This document shows, piece by piece, positions 34,028 to 44,573 of a DNA stretch of 64,000 bases. The stretch is from Marinobacter gelidimuriae (lineage in GTDB: Bacteria; Pseudomonadota; Gammaproteobacteria; Pseudomonadales; Oleiphilaceae), in NCBI RefSeq assembly GCF_000372805.1, contig NZ_KB889851.1:1-64000 (forward strand), written 5' to 3'. The translations under genes were made by a program, and so were the position numbers. The notes beneath the pieces were generated by a model. The model searched no databases and had not been told where the DNA came from. It saw only the letters and a program-made list of their open reading frames with translations. Position 1 is the stretch's first letter. Every line of letters starts with the position of its first letter.

Positions 34028-35874
34028 GGCGTATCGCCTCTGTCTGCTGGTGTCTGCCGTTGCCGGTATTGCTGAAGGAATTTCTGCTGCAACAGACCGC
34101 CAGGGTCATCTGGCACCCGCCTTAAATACTGCTTTTGGCTCTGGCTCAACGGGGCTTCACGGGTATCTGCCGGGGCCTGTTCCGGGCCAGGCTCTTTACC
34201 GGACTCACTCTCGGGCCCGTTCCTTGATTTTTTATCAAGTTCGGCATCGAGCTCTGCGCTATCGCCGTTGTTGTCAGATTGCTGATCGCGCCCGCTTTCA
34301 CCTTTTTCCGGGCTCTTGGAGCTCCCGGAATCTTCGGAGTTCTCTGCATTCTCGGAATTTTCGCTGTTCTGCGGCTGCCCATCCTGGCTGTCAGAGCCCG
34401 GGTCCTGTCCGGATGACGGATCTTGCTGTTGACCTTGTTCTTGCTGCTGCTCCTGTTGTTGGAGCAAGTCGGAAACCAAAGTTCGGTTGGCAAGGGCGTC
34501 CGTGTGTTGGGGCTGTAGGGTGAGTGCTTGGTCGTAGGCGGAAATGGCGGATTCCAGTTTGCCCGCTTGGGCCAGGGCGTTGCCCCGGTTGTAGGCGCCG
34601 TCGGCTCCGGGCACCTTGGCGAAGCGCTCACCGGCGGCCTCGAACTCGCGGCTGCGATAGAGCGCCGTACCTTGCCATTCGGGCGCTTGCAGCTGCTTTG
34701 CGGCCTGCTTTGGGTCCTGCTCTATCAGAGCTGGCGCGCGCTGGTCTTCACGCTGCCACAGCTCGCCCCAGCTAAGGGCTTGCGCAGGCTGCGGCAGGGT
34801 AGGTAGCAAGGCCAGGGCGAACAGCGCTAAAGCGCCGCGGCGCCAGATCAGCAGTAATAAGGGAAAGGCCAGCCAAAGTAGCCAGTAGCCGTCTTCCTGC
34901 CACTGTGACTGTTGGCGTGTTTTTGCAGGATCAAGCCGTGCCGCGTCGGTTTTGGCGAAAGCCGCGTTTAAGCCGCTGACCGCCAGTGCGCTGAGGTCAC
35001 GGCCATCCAGCGTCAGGGTCGCGCTCTTGCCGCCATTGGCCGCCGCCAGCTGCGCTAATGTCTCGGGCGCTGCCTGGCTGATCACAATGCGGTCGCCGTC
35101 GCGTATAAAACCGCGCTCGGCCAGGGGGATTGGGCCACCGGCGCGGGTGCCAACGGTGAGGGTGTCAAGTTGGAAACGGCTGCCTGTCAACATCTCGGTA
35201 ATGGCCTGGCGGTAACGGGGTTGCACGTCGTCTGTGATTAACAAAATACGGCCGTTGCCCGGTGCTCCGCGTTCGAGCAGCTCCATGGCCTTGCGCACTG
35301 CCAGATCGGCGCGGTTGCCTGCGGCCGGCATCATCAGCGGGTCCAGAACGGCGAGCATGGATTCGGTAGTGGCGCTGTCGTCACTGAGGGGCGTTACGCT
35401 GTGGGCGTCTGCGGCGTACACCACCAGAGCTGTAAGGCTGCCTTGGCGCGCGGCAAGAATGTCGCGAATCTTGCGTTTGGCCAGTGTCAGGCGGTTGGGC
35501 TGCACGTCGGTGGCCAGCATCGACAGCGACAGGTCCAGCACTATCACCAGGCTGCTGGCGGGTGGTGCCGCGGGGCTTGGCGCCTGGCGCCACACTGGGC
35601 CGGCCAAGGCCAGACTGATCAGCAAAAACGCCAGCACGGCTGCGAGAGGGCTGGCGATCCGTGGCATTCTTCTTAGCATTTTTCGCTGGCCCGCAGCGCT
35701 GTGTCGCGGCTCCGGCAGCAGCGGCGCCAGAAGATGCTGGGGTATCAGTGCCGACCAGCCGCTGTTGCCGTCACCGCGATGCCGGGCAAGCCAGTACATC
35801 AGCGGTGTGGCCAGCAACAGCAAAAGCCACCAGGGCCGCAGCCACTGTAACTGCGAAATCATCAGCTCAGACAT
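34021..35874 (-). CDS. BatB/BatC fusion: von Willebrand factor A and TPR protein
   Basis: A 617-residue protein. The ATG at 35874 overlaps the batA stop and gives a normal N-terminus with two membrane helices. A VWA domain follows with MIDAS residues in VIVLDLSLSMLATD (about residue 90). After another membrane segment near 300-330, TPR repeats (about 385-450) bind partners. The C-terminus is a low-complexity Gln/Glu/Ser/Asp-rich region (about 455-550) with runs such as QQEQQQEQGQQQ, probably disordered. The fusion of BatB and BatC is common in gammaproteobacteria. Confidence 0.85.
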   Translation of the reverse strand: MSELMISQLQWLRPWWLLLLLATPLMYWLARHRGDGNSGWSALIPQHLLAPLLPEPRHSAAGQRKMLRRMPRIASPLAAVLAFLLISLALAGPVWRQAPSPAAPPASSLVIVLDLSLSMLATDVQPNRLTLAKRKIRDILAARQGSLTALVVYAADAHSVTPLSDDSATTESMLAVLDPLMMPAAGNRADLAVRKAMELLERGAPGNGRILLITDDVQPRYRQAITEMLTGSRFQLDTLTVGTRAGGPIPLAERGFIRDGDRIVISQAAPETLAQLAAANGGKSATLTLDGRDLSALAVSGLNAAFAKTDAARLDPAKTRQQSQWQEDGYWLLWLAFPLLLLIWRRGALALFALALLPTLPQPAQALSWGELWQREDQRAPALIEQDPKQAAKQLQAPEWQGTALYRSREFEAAGERFAKVPGADGAYNRGNALAQAGKLESAISAYDQALTLQPQHTDALANRTLVSDLLQQQEQQQEQGQQQDPSSGQDPGSDSQDGQPQNSENSENAENSEDSGSSKSPEKGESGRDQQSDNNGDSAELDAELDKKSRNGPESESGKEPGPEQAPADTREAPLSQSQKQYLRRVPDDPGGLLQQKFLQQYRQRQTPADRGDTPW

Positions 35875-36892
35875 GGGGCTGTTTCTCTGTTTCGGGGCCT
35901 TGGCGAAGCGGTTGCTGGCGTAGCTTTTGGTAGCGGCGGAACAAGAGCGCAAACAGCCATAGCGTTACGGCCAGCGCCGCCGGCCAGACATAATATTCGC
36001 GCACCGGTCGGTAAAACTGACCTTCTTGGAGGGCCGGTTCGAGCTGGTTAATGCTGGCGTAAATACCGGCAAGCTCGGCCAGATTACGGGCGCGAAAATA
36101 TTGGCCGCCGGTTTGCTGCGCCATGCGCGTTAGCAGGGCCTCGTTTAGATCCCGCGACGGATTGCGCTGCAGCAGTCCGATTATGGCGCTATCCGCGCCG
36201 GCGCCAATACCGATGGTGTAAAGCCGCACGGCACTGGCCTGTGCCAGCTCACTGGCTTTGTCAGGCGTTATTTCGCCGGCGGTGTTAGCGCCGTCGGTCA
36301 GCACAATGGCAACTCGTTGTTCCAGGGGCCGCTCGCGCAGGCGCTTCACCGCTAGCCCAACGGCGTCGCCAATGGCGGTTGCGTTCCCGGCCATGCCGAG
36401 GCCGGCTTCTTGCAGCAGAATGTTTACCGTTGTTCGGTCAAAGGTCAGGGGTGCTTGTACATAGGCCTGGCTGCCAAACAGAATAAGGCCCAGGCGATCG
36501 CCCTGGCGCTGATCAATAAACTCGGCCAGCACCTGTTTTACCGCCTGTAACCGGTTAATCCGTCGGCCCTGGCGTACCATATCCGGCTCGTCCATGCTGG
36601 GTGAAATGTCTACCACCAGCATCAGATCGCGCCCTGTTGTCGGCAGTTGCCGAGCCTCGCCCACCACTTGCGGTCGCGCCAGCGCCAGCACCAACAGCAA
36701 CCAGCCCGACAGTGTGAATAAACGCAGCCATACAGGGTTTTTGGTGCTATGGCTGGAGACCCCGGGCATGTCGGTTAACCAGTGTCCGAGGGGCATTACG
36801 GGCGCCTGCACGGGGTGGGCTGCGCGGCGCCGCCAAAGCAGCGCGAGCGGCAGCAATGCAAGCAAGAGCACCCAGGGATACGCCAGTGTCAT
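35867..36892 (-). CDS. batA: BatA-like von Willebrand factor A domain membrane protein
   Basis: A 341-residue protein with two N-terminal membrane helices (about residues 4-18 and 58-75), a VWA domain (about 90-280) and a C-terminal helix (about 305-325). The MIDAS motif is VVDISPSMDEPD, with the second metal-ligand region VLTDGANTAGE. It overlaps the DUF4381 gene and the batB/C gene by a few bases each, showing tight translational coupling. Confidence 0.85.
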   Translation of the reverse strand: MTLAYPWVLLLALLPLALLWRRRAAHPVQAPVMPLGHWLTDMPGVSSHSTKNPVWLRLFTLSGWLLLVLALARPQVVGEARQLPTTGRDLMLVVDISPSMDEPDMVRQGRRINRLQAVKQVLAEFIDQRQGDRLGLILFGSQAYVQAPLTFDRTTVNILLQEAGLGMAGNATAIGDAVGLAVKRLRERPLEQRVAIVLTDGANTAGEITPDKASELAQASAVRLYTIGIGAGADSAIIGLLQRNPSRDLNEALLTRMAQQTGGQYFRARNLAELAGIYASINQLEPALQEGQFYRPVREYYVWPAALAVTLWLFALLFRRYQKLRQQPLRQGPETEKQPHV

Positions 36893-37425
36893 GGCGCACC
36901 CCGCAGTTGTTTTTTATGGTCTTGCAGCCAGCGCCCGGCAAAGGTTAGCGCGTGCTGCGGGTCGCAGCTGCTGTGGGGTTGCCAGCAGGCGTTCACTATT
37001 GTGGTAACCAGGTCTGCTTCAACGGCGTTATCGCTACTGTGCTGCAAAAACGCGACCCAATCGTCGCCGCTCAGGGCGGCTATTGACTGCAGTGGATAGA
37101 TGTCACGGGCCACACGCTTTAGCAATGCGTTAAGCTGGCTGAACCAGGCGGCACTGTTTTTCGGTTGCGCCCGCAGGGCTTCCAGTTCCCGTTGTACCGT
37201 TTGCCAGCGCCGGTTGCGCTGCTGCCAGCGTTGCCATCCGCGCACGGCCAGCACCAGGCAGAGCAAGCCTGCAGCGGCCAGTAACCACCAGCCGGGCGCT
37301 GGCGGCCACCAGCCTTCGTTCACGGGTAAATGAATATCGCGCAGCTGTTGCAGCGCGTTGGCGGCGTTGTTGGCCCCATTGTTGGCCCCATTGTTGGCGG
37401 TATGGGTGGCGTTAGCATTGTTCAT
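36889..37425 (-). CDS. DUF4381 domain membrane protein
   Basis: A 178-residue protein with one membrane helix (about residues 45-62, GWWLLAAAGLLCLVLAVRGW) after the conserved LRDIHLPVNEGWWPPAPGWW. A helical cytoplasmic domain follows. The N-terminus has an unusual NNGANNGANNAAN run coded by short tandem DNA repeats at 37371-37400. It sits between the DUF58 and batA genes with four-base overlaps. DUF4381 proteins occur in such MoxR operons and their function is unknown. Confidence 0.8.
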   Translation of the reverse strand: MNNANATHTANNGANNGANNAANALQQLRDIHLPVNEGWWPPAPGWWLLAAAGLLCLVLAVRGWQRWQQRNRRWQTVQRELEALRAQPKNSAAWFSQLNALLKRVARDIYPLQSIAALSGDDWVAFLQHSSDNAVEADLVTTIVNACWQPHSSCDPQHALTFAGRWLQDHKKQLRGAP

Positions 37426-38411
37426 CCCAGGCGGCCTCCGCCGGCCATCAGCGCGCGCAGCGCCAAGCGCGGATGCTCGCCAGTAGAAACATCAATGCGG
37501 GTGACCGCCGCCACGCGCAGGCAATGTTGCAACCGCTCCTGGTGTTGGTTCATGCGCTGCTGCCAGGCCTGGCGAAATGTGTTATCCGCGGCGTCAAACC
37601 ACAGCGGCCCAATGGCGCTGGCCACCGCAAACTGGCCGTGCCGGGGCAATGCCTGCTCCAACGGATCACTGATATGAACGGCGCTGACGCTGTTGTGCTG
37701 AGCCAGCTTACCCATCAAGCCAGCGCTGTGTTCGCTCAGCTGCATAAAGTCACTGATGATGAAAATTCGGCTGCCGGTGCGCGCAACGCGACGGGCTTCA
37801 ACCAGTGCGTTATCCAGCGACCCCGGCTCTGCCAGCGGCGCGCTCGGGGTGGGGTGAAACTGGCCGGGCTGATGTTGTAGGTGGGCAAGGTTGTCTAGCA
37901 GTCGCAGCACCGAGGTCTTACGCCGTGCCGGGCGCTGCAGCGTTAACAGCTGGCCATTGAACACCAGACCGCCTACCCGGTCGCCGCCCAAAAGCGCAAC
38001 CCAGGCCAGCATGGCAGTAGCCTGGGCGGCGCGCACCTGTTTGTAGGCGCCGGTACTGGCGAAAAACATGGAAGGGCTTAAGTCACACAGCAGCAGAGCC
38101 GGACGCTCCCGTTCCTCTTCGTAGATTTTAGTGTGAGCCTGTTGCCGCCGCGCCGTGACCCGCCAGTCAATGGTGCGAATGTCATCGCCTGGCTGATATT
38201 GCCGAACTTCGGCAAACGCCATACCGCGGCCCCTTTGTGGCGAGGCGTAAGCTCCGGCCTGGCGGCTGCGGGTGGCCTTGGCCGACGGCAGCCGCAGCGT
38301 ATGGGCTTCTGCCTGTAGCTTTACCAACGCAGCTAATGGCAACGCGATGTCGTGCGTTGCGTTGGCGTGCGCGGCAGAGGCCGACACATTGGATGCGTTA
38401 CCATGAGTCAT
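37422..38411 (-). CDS. DUF58 domain protein
   Basis: A 329-residue soluble protein. The DUF58 signature is visible in RGMAFAEVRQYQPGDDIRTIDWRVTAR near residues 60-90. A VWA-like fold follows with LLCDLSPSMFFAS as its metal site. It is translated with the neighbouring DUF4381 gene and lies seven bases after moxR. DUF58 proteins are usual partners of MoxR ATPases. Confidence 0.85.
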   Translation of the reverse strand: MTHGNASNVSASAAHANATHDIALPLAALVKLQAEAHTLRLPSAKATRSRQAGAYASPQRGRGMAFAEVRQYQPGDDIRTIDWRVTARRQQAHTKIYEEERERPALLLCDLSPSMFFASTGAYKQVRAAQATAMLAWVALLGGDRVGGLVFNGQLLTLQRPARRKTSVLRLLDNLAHLQHQPGQFHPTPSAPLAEPGSLDNALVEARRVARTGSRIFIISDFMQLSEHSAGLMGKLAQHNSVSAVHISDPLEQALPRHGQFAVASAIGPLWFDAADNTFRQAWQQRMNQHQERLQHCLRVAAVTRIDVSTGEHPRLALRALMAGGGRLG

Positions 38412-38418
38412 GGGCAGA

Positions 38419-39411
38419 TTATGCCGTTACCGGTAGGCATTCTAAGAGTCGCCGCAAAAAATCGTCGGTGCTGACGCCCTCAGCCTGGGCGTCGAAGTTT
38501 AGCAGCACCCGATGGCGCAGCACGTCAAAGGCCACATTGCGGATGTCGTCCGGGGTTACATAGTCGCGCCCATCAAGCCAGGCCTGGGCGCGGCTGCAAC
38601 GGTCCAGTGCGATAGTGCCCCGCGGGCTGGCGCCAAAACTGGCCCAGCGCGCCAGTTCCGGGCCTACCTCCGGGCCTAGCTCTGCAGGCTTGCGAGTGGC
38701 TAGCACCAGCGCCAGTAAATAGTCCTCAACGGCCTCTGACATGTGTACGTCGGCCACTTGCAGGCGCGCGGCAAACACCTCGCTGGCACTCACACGGCGG
38801 GTAACGGCGGCCGCAGGCTGGCGAAAGTCGCGGCGCGCCAGGTGCAGAATCTTGCGCTCGGCGCTGGCATCGGGGTAATCAATCAACACGTGCATCAGAA
38901 AGCGGTCGAGCTGGGCTTCCGGCAGGGGGTAAGTGCCTTCCTGCTCTATCGGGTTCTGCGTCGCCATCACCAGAAACAGCGGTTCCAGCACGAAGGTGTT
39001 CATGCCCACGCTGACCTGGCGTTCGCCCATGGCTTCCAACAGCGCCGATTGCACCTTGGCCGGGGCGCGGTTTATTTCATCGGCCAGTACCAGGTTGTGA
39101 AACACCGGGCCGCGCTGGAATTCGAAAAGACCGGTTTCTGCGCGATAGATCTCGCTGCCGGTCACATCGGAAGGCAACAGGTCAGGGGTGAACTGGATGC
39201 GGTGAAAGTCGCCTTCAATGTGTTCAGCCAAGGTTTTGATGGCGGTGGTTTTCGCCAACCCCGGGGCGCCTTCCACCAGCAGGTGGCCATCAGCCAGTAG
39301 AGCCATCAATAGGCGGTTAACCAGGGTTTTCTGGCCAATAATACGGGTTTCCAGCTGGCTCTGAAGATCCAGAAAAGTCTGCTGTAGTGATAACGGCGAT
39401 GACATAGGCAA
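38419..39411 (-). CDS. MoxR-family AAA+ ATPase
   Basis: A 330-residue chaperone-like ATPase. Walker A is GAPGLAKTT (48-56), Walker B is LVLADEINRAPAK, and the sensor region is MATQNPIEQEGTYPLPEAQLDRF. It is the first gene of the Bat operon and is divergent from gdhB. It probably acts on or through the VWA proteins encoded downstream. An alternative start two codons in (MSSPLSLQQ) is equally possible. Confidence 0.9.
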   Translation of the reverse strand: MPMSSPLSLQQTFLDLQSQLETRIIGQKTLVNRLLMALLADGHLLVEGAPGLAKTTAIKTLAEHIEGDFHRIQFTPDLLPSDVTGSEIYRAETGLFEFQRGPVFHNLVLADEINRAPAKVQSALLEAMGERQVSVGMNTFVLEPLFLVMATQNPIEQEGTYPLPEAQLDRFLMHVLIDYPDASAERKILHLARRDFRQPAAAVTRRVSASEVFAARLQVADVHMSEAVEDYLLALVLATRKPAELGPEVGPELARWASFGASPRGTIALDRCSRAQAWLDGRDYVTPDDIRNVAFDVLRHRVLLNFDAQAEGVSTDDFLRRLLECLPVTA

Positions 39412-39594
39412 GGTACTCGTGACCGGTAACGATAAAAGACAGCTATGCTACAACAATCTGACTGATAAGTAGTTGCCGTAATTTTGCGGAGATGCCGGAA
39501 AAAATCAAGCGCTTGGCATATCCTAGTGCGATAACAATGGCATAAAAACGATATAAAACCAGTTCCCATCGTTCACACGAACCAGAGGTACGCT

Positions 39595-42500
39595 ATGAAT
39601 GCGCTGACATTGGCCAGTAAGGAACAATTTTTTTCGAAGTTAGAGGAGGCGTTTGGCGAGAAGATTGCCAAAACCGAAGCCACCCGAATCAGCGAATTTG
39701 CCCGCCAACACTACTCGCAGATCCCTCTGGAAGAACTGGTCAATCGGCGATTTTCAGATATTTATGGCGGTGTAATGGCAGCATGGCAGTTTCTGCGCCA
39801 GCGCGGACAGGACAAGACCCCGGTTTCCGTGTTCAATCCGGATCTGGAAAGCGATGGATGGGCATCGACTCATACGATGATTTTTATCATTCATCCGAAC
39901 ATGCCGTTTCTGATTGACTCACTGCGCATTGCCATTAACCAGCGCGAAATTGGCACCCATTCCATTCAGCACGCGGTGCTTCAAATCAGCCGCGATAAAG
40001 ATGGCAAGTTGGCCGATCTGCACGGCAAAGATGCGAGCAGGACTGCACCGGCCGAGTGTGCTCAAGAGGCGTTTATTGCCATTGAAATTGATCGCCACAG
40101 CGCGCCGGAAGAAATGGCCGAGCTGGAGCAGGTACTGCAAAGCGTGTTGCACGAAGTACGCATCGCTGTGGGTGACTTTCCCCGGGTAAACGCGAAAGTG
40201 ATCGAAAGTCGCGAGGAGCTGGAACATTCCGCTGGAGGTATCAGTAAGCAGCAGAAGAAAGAAGCACAGGCATTTTTGACCTGGTTGCAGGAAGACCATT
40301 TCACGTTTCTTGGTTACGACGAGTACGACTTTGTAAACGATAAAAACGGCGTGGAAGTGCGCCGGGTAAAAGACTCCGAACTTGGCATATTGCGGGTGAC
40401 CAACGAACGCCCCGTGTGTGTGCGTTTAAGTGAGTTGCCCAACCGCACCGGTCAGGAAATGACCCGCACTGACGATGTGTTTATCTTTGCTAAATCCGCC
40501 CAACGCTCGCGCGTGCATCGCCCGGCCTACCCGGACTACATTGCCATAAAACGCTTCAACCAGAAGGGTGAAGTGGTGGGTGAGCGGCGTTTTCTGGGCC
40601 TTTATACCGCTCGAGTGTACAACGAGCGACCAGATCAGACTCCATTGATTCGCCGCAAATTCGAAAGTGTGATGGCGCAGTCAGGCTTCCCCCGTGACGA
40701 TTATACCGGCAAAGAGCTTGACCAAATTCTGACGGTGTTGCCCCGCGACGAGCTGTTCCAACTCAACACCGAAGAACTGCTGCGATTGGCCTCTGGCATA
40801 CTGTACATTCAGGAACGCCGACGTATTGAGTTGTTCATGCGCGAAGACGTGTACGGTCAGTTTGTGTCTTGCCTGGCCTATTTCCCACGGGACATCTACA
40901 ACACTGAGCTGCGTCTGAAAGTCGAGCAGGTTCTGGTAGAAACTTTGGGCGCCGAAGACGTCGAATTTGTGACTTATTTCTCCGAATCGGTACTGGCACG
41001 GGTGCAGTTCACCATTCGCGTGCCGCCGATGGAAAATCGCCAGCTACCACTGGCTGAGATTCGCCAAAAGGTGTTCGAGCTGGCGCAGTCCTGGAGTGAC
41101 GGACTGTCAGAAGCCCTTACTGAAGCCTGGGGCGAAGAGCAGGGCAGCGAGATGAAACGTACCTGGAGTGCTGGTTTTCCCGCCAGTTACCTGGAAATGT
41201 TTTCACCACGCCGCGCCGCTATTGACCTGGAATACGTTGCCAGCGCCGTCAAAACCGGCGATATGGCCATGAGTTTTTACCGGGCGCTTGAAGAAGACGA
41301 CAGCACAATTCACTTTAAATTGTTCTATCCAAACCATCCGGTACCCTTGTCTGACGTAATGCCGGTGTTCGACAACTTTGGCTTCCGCGTACTCAGCGAA
41401 CATCCGTTTGAAATGACTAACCGCAATGATGAGGTGGTCTGGCTGCACGACTTCACTCTGCGTACGGTTTCTGGCGCCACGATCGACCTGCAACGTTTGC
41501 GGCCACTGTTCGGCGAGCTCTTTCGTCGTGTTTGGCGCGGCGATGCCGAGAACGACGCTTTCAACCGCCTGATGAAATCGTCTTATAAAAGCTGGCGCCA
41601 GATCGCGCTGTTGCGCACCTACGCCCGTTACATGCGCCAGATTCGGTTTTCCAACAGCCAGACTTTTATTGCCAAAACATTGTTCCACCACACGAACTTG
41701 ACCGAAATTTTGCTGGCCTACTTTGAAGCCCGCTTTAATCCGGATAACGGCTACAGCTTCGCCAAGCGCGAGGCCACGCAACAAAAACTGCTGGTGGAAT
41801 TTAACGCGGGGCTGGAAGAGGTTGAGAACCTGAGCGAAGACCGGGTGTTCAAGCTGTATATGGAGCTGATTCAGGCAACCTTGCGTACGAATTATTATCA
41901 GCCTGACGAGTCTGGTCAGCTCAAATCTTACATCAGCGTAAAGCTGGATCCGACCGGCATTCCGGACATGCCGCTGCCGATGCCGATGTTTGAAATATTT
42001 GTGTATTCACCGCGCGTAGAAGGTGTGCATCTGCGCGGTGGCAAAGTGGCGCGCGGAGGCCTGCGCTGGTCGGATCGTTTTGAAGATTACCGCACCGAAG
42101 TGCTGGGCCTGGTAAAGGCGCAGCAGGTAAAAAATGCGGTGATTGTGCCAGTGGGAGCGAAGGGCGGTTTTGTTGCCAAGCAGCTGCCAAAAGCCTCTAA
42201 CCGCGAGGCCTTCCAGGCCGAAGGCAAAGAAGCGTATAAAACCTTTATTCGCGGATTGCTGGACATTACCGACAACTTGGTAGACGGCAATATTGTGCCG
42301 CCGCTCAGCGTGGTGCGCCAAGACGCAGACGATCACTACCTGGTGGTGGCCGCCGACAAAGGTACCGCGACATTCTCTGACATCGCCAATGGCTTGTCTG
42401 CCGACTACGACTTCTGGATGGGCGATGCCTTTGCCTCGGGCGGCAGCAACGGTTATGACCATAAGAAAATGGGCATTACCGCCCGCGGCGCCTGGGTATC

Positions 42501-44508
42501 GGTGGAGCGGCACTTCCGGGAAATGGGTATCAACCCGGCGGAAGACGAGTTTACCGTGGTGGGCATTGGTGACATGGCCGGTGACGTGTTTGGCAACGGC
42601 CTGCTGAGCTCGGAAAAAACCCGCTTGGTAGCGGCGTTCAACCATATCCACATTTTTATCGATCCGGCTCCAGACGCAGCCAAGAGTTATAAAGAACGCC
42701 TGCGCCTGTTCCAAATGCCGCGTTCGGCCTGGACGGATTACACCAGCGAATTGATATCCGCTGGTGGTGGCGTGTTCAGTCGCAGTACGAAATCCATTCC
42801 GCTGAGCCCCGAAATTAAAGCCCTGCTGGGAATCAAAGCAGACCGGGTGCCGCCCAACATGCTGATTGCCCACATCCTTAAAGCGCAGGTAGACCTGCTA
42901 TGGGTTGGCGGCATTGGCACTTATGTCAAAGGGGGTGGTGAAAGCCACAGCGATGTCGGCGATAAAGCCAATGACGGCGTTCGTATCAACGGCGCCGAGC
43001 TGCGCTGCAAGGTAGTGGGCGAAGGCGGCAACCTGGGCTTTACCCAGCGTGGCCGTATTGAATACGCGCTCAAAGACGGGCGCCTGAACACCGACTTCAT
43101 TGACAACTCCGGCGGTGTGGACTGTTCAGACCACGAAGTGAATATAAAGATTCTGCTCAATCGCTCCATTGTAATGGGCGATTTGACCGCTAAACAGCGC
43201 AACCTGCTGCTGGAAGACATGACCGAAGACGTGTCTGCGCTGGTGCTGAAAAACAATTACCGCCAGACCCAGGCCCTGAGTATCGCCAGCGAAGATGCCC
43301 CCAAACGCATTGAAGAATGTCGTAGGCTGATGAACACCTTAGAGGCAGAAGGCAAACTGAACCGCGAGCTGGAGTTTTTGCCCGACGACGAGGCCCTGAA
43401 CCAGCGCAAGCAGGCGGGTAAAGGCCTGACACGGCCGGAACTCGCGGTGTTGATTGCGTATGTAAAAGCAGACTTAAAACAGACCCTGGTGGCCAGCAAC
43501 CTGCCTGATGACCCGCTGTTGGTGGGGGAAATGTACAAGGTGTTTCCGCGGGAGCTTAATCGCAAATTTGCCGACGAGCTGGGCGAGCACCAGCTAAGGC
43601 GGGAAATCATTGGTACCCAGATTGCCAATGATATGGTCAACCACATGGGCATCATTTTTGTCGACAGCATCAAACAAGCGACCGGCGCCGATTCGGCGCA
43701 GATAGCCCTGGCTTGGCTTATTGCCCGCGATCTGTTCCGCGTTGACACCTGGTGGGACTGTATTGAAGACCTGGATTTCCATGTCAGCGCTCAGCTACAG
43801 ATAGAACTGATGCAAGAAATGATGCGGCTGATGCGACGCACTGTAAAATGGCTTTTGCGTAATCGCCGCGCCGAACTGTCGATTGCCCATCACATTGAGC
43901 GCTTTGCCGACAGCGTTTGGGCTATTACTGCGGGCCTGCCAGACTACCTTAACGGACAAACCCGTACACTCTGGCAGAAGCGCCACCAGGCTCTGATGGA
44001 TTCCGGAGTGCCGGAAGATCTGGCGCCGGTGCTGGCCGGTACCGACTATCTGTATTCGTCGCTGGGTATTATCGAAGCCCAGGAAGCGACAGGCGTGCCA
44101 TTGAGAACCGTGGCCAGCTTGTACTACGAAATCAGCGAACGCTTGCAGTTGAACTGGTTTGCCGGCGCCATCTCGGCGCTGGTGCCAGCCAGCCACTGGC
44201 AGTCGCTGGCGCGGGAAAGTTTCCGTGAAGACCTGAACTGGCAGCAGCGGGCGCTGACCACCGGCGTGCTGCAGCAAGCAGGCGAGCCGGATGATGTGGC
44301 CTTGTGCGTGGATCAATGGATGGCCCGTCACCAGCCGATGATTGACCGCTGGCAGGAGATGTTGGTCGAGTTGAAACGCAGCCCCGAGCCGGAATACGCC
44401 ATGTTTTCTGTGGTCCTGCGGGAATTACTGGACCTGGCGCAGACAACTCTTCACCAGGCACCAGCGGAACCGGCGGAACCGGCGGAAACGGCTTCTGATG
44501 TGAACTAG
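39595..44508 (+). CDS. gdhB: NAD-specific glutamate dehydrogenase, large (GDH-180) type
   Basis: A 1637-residue enzyme that deaminates glutamate to 2-oxoglutarate with NAD. The N-terminal half (about residues 1-700) holds ACT-like regulatory domains typical of the 180-kDa class. The catalytic core includes HLRGGKVARGGLRWSDR, PVGAKGGFVAKQ and VGIGDMAGDVFGNG, with the dinucleotide-binding part after it and a long C-terminal helical domain. Size is normal for the class. The last residues contain an EPAEPAEPAE repeat. It is monocistronic or followed by the carbonic anhydrase gene after 65 bases. Confidence 0.93.
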   Translation: MNALTLASKEQFFSKLEEAFGEKIAKTEATRISEFARQHYSQIPLEELVNRRFSDIYGGVMAAWQFLRQRGQDKTPVSVFNPDLESDGWASTHTMIFIIHPNMPFLIDSLRIAINQREIGTHSIQHAVLQISRDKDGKLADLHGKDASRTAPAECAQEAFIAIEIDRHSAPEEMAELEQVLQSVLHEVRIAVGDFPRVNAKVIESREELEHSAGGISKQQKKEAQAFLTWLQEDHFTFLGYDEYDFVNDKNGVEVRRVKDSELGILRVTNERPVCVRLSELPNRTGQEMTRTDDVFIFAKSAQRSRVHRPAYPDYIAIKRFNQKGEVVGERRFLGLYTARVYNERPDQTPLIRRKFESVMAQSGFPRDDYTGKELDQILTVLPRDELFQLNTEELLRLASGILYIQERRRIELFMREDVYGQFVSCLAYFPRDIYNTELRLKVEQVLVETLGAEDVEFVTYFSESVLARVQFTIRVPPMENRQLPLAEIRQKVFELAQSWSDGLSEALTEAWGEEQGSEMKRTWSAGFPASYLEMFSPRRAAIDLEYVASAVKTGDMAMSFYRALEEDDSTIHFKLFYPNHPVPLSDVMPVFDNFGFRVLSEHPFEMTNRNDEVVWLHDFTLRTVSGATIDLQRLRPLFGELFRRVWRGDAENDAFNRLMKSSYKSWRQIALLRTYARYMRQIRFSNSQTFIAKTLFHHTNLTEILLAYFEARFNPDNGYSFAKREATQQKLLVEFNAGLEEVENLSEDRVFKLYMELIQATLRTNYYQPDESGQLKSYISVKLDPTGIPDMPLPMPMFEIFVYSPRVEGVHLRGGKVARGGLRWSDRFEDYRTEVLGLVKAQQVKNAVIVPVGAKGGFVAKQLPKASNREAFQAEGKEAYKTFIRGLLDITDNLVDGNIVPPLSVVRQDADDHYLVVAADKGTATFSDIANGLSADYDFWMGDAFASGGSNGYDHKKMGITARGAWVSVERHFREMGINPAEDEFTVVGIGDMAGDVFGNGLLSSEKTRLVAAFNHIHIFIDPAPDAAKSYKERLRLFQMPRSAWTDYTSELISAGGGVFSRSTKSIPLSPEIKALLGIKADRVPPNMLIAHILKAQVDLLWVGGIGTYVKGGGESHSDVGDKANDGVRINGAELRCKVVGEGGNLGFTQRGRIEYALKDGRLNTDFIDNSGGVDCSDHEVNIKILLNRSIVMGDLTAKQRNLLLEDMTEDVSALVLKNNYRQTQALSIASEDAPKRIEECRRLMNTLEAEGKLNRELEFLPDDEALNQRKQAGKGLTRPELAVLIAYVKADLKQTLVASNLPDDPLLVGEMYKVFPRELNRKFADELGEHQLRREIIGTQIANDMVNHMGIIFVDSIKQATGADSAQIALAWLIARDLFRVDTWWDCIEDLDFHVSAQLQIELMQEMMRLMRRTVKWLLRNRRAELSIAHHIERFADSVWAITAGLPDYLNGQTRTLWQKRHQALMDSGVPEDLAPVLAGTDYLYSSLGIIEAQEATGVPLRTVASLYYEISERLQLNWFAGAISALVPASHWQSLARESFREDLNWQQRALTTGVLQQAGEPDDVALCVDQWMARHQPMIDRWQEMLVELKRSPEPEYAMFSVVLRELLDLAQTTLHQAPAEPAEPAETASDVN

Positions 44509-44573
44509 GTATTGATTAACGGGAGCAATTCCCGTTCAATCCTTCGCCTTAACTCAAAAATCGGAGCAAGTAG

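Noticed and set aside
42007..42873. 288-codon antisense frame across gdhB
   Set aside because: It lies within the catalytic core of gdhB and carries no independent motif.
44518..44536. Seven-base hairpin between gdhB and the carbonic anhydrase gene as a terminator
   Set aside because: No T-tract follows, and the short stem is weak. Read-through into the next gene is as likely.
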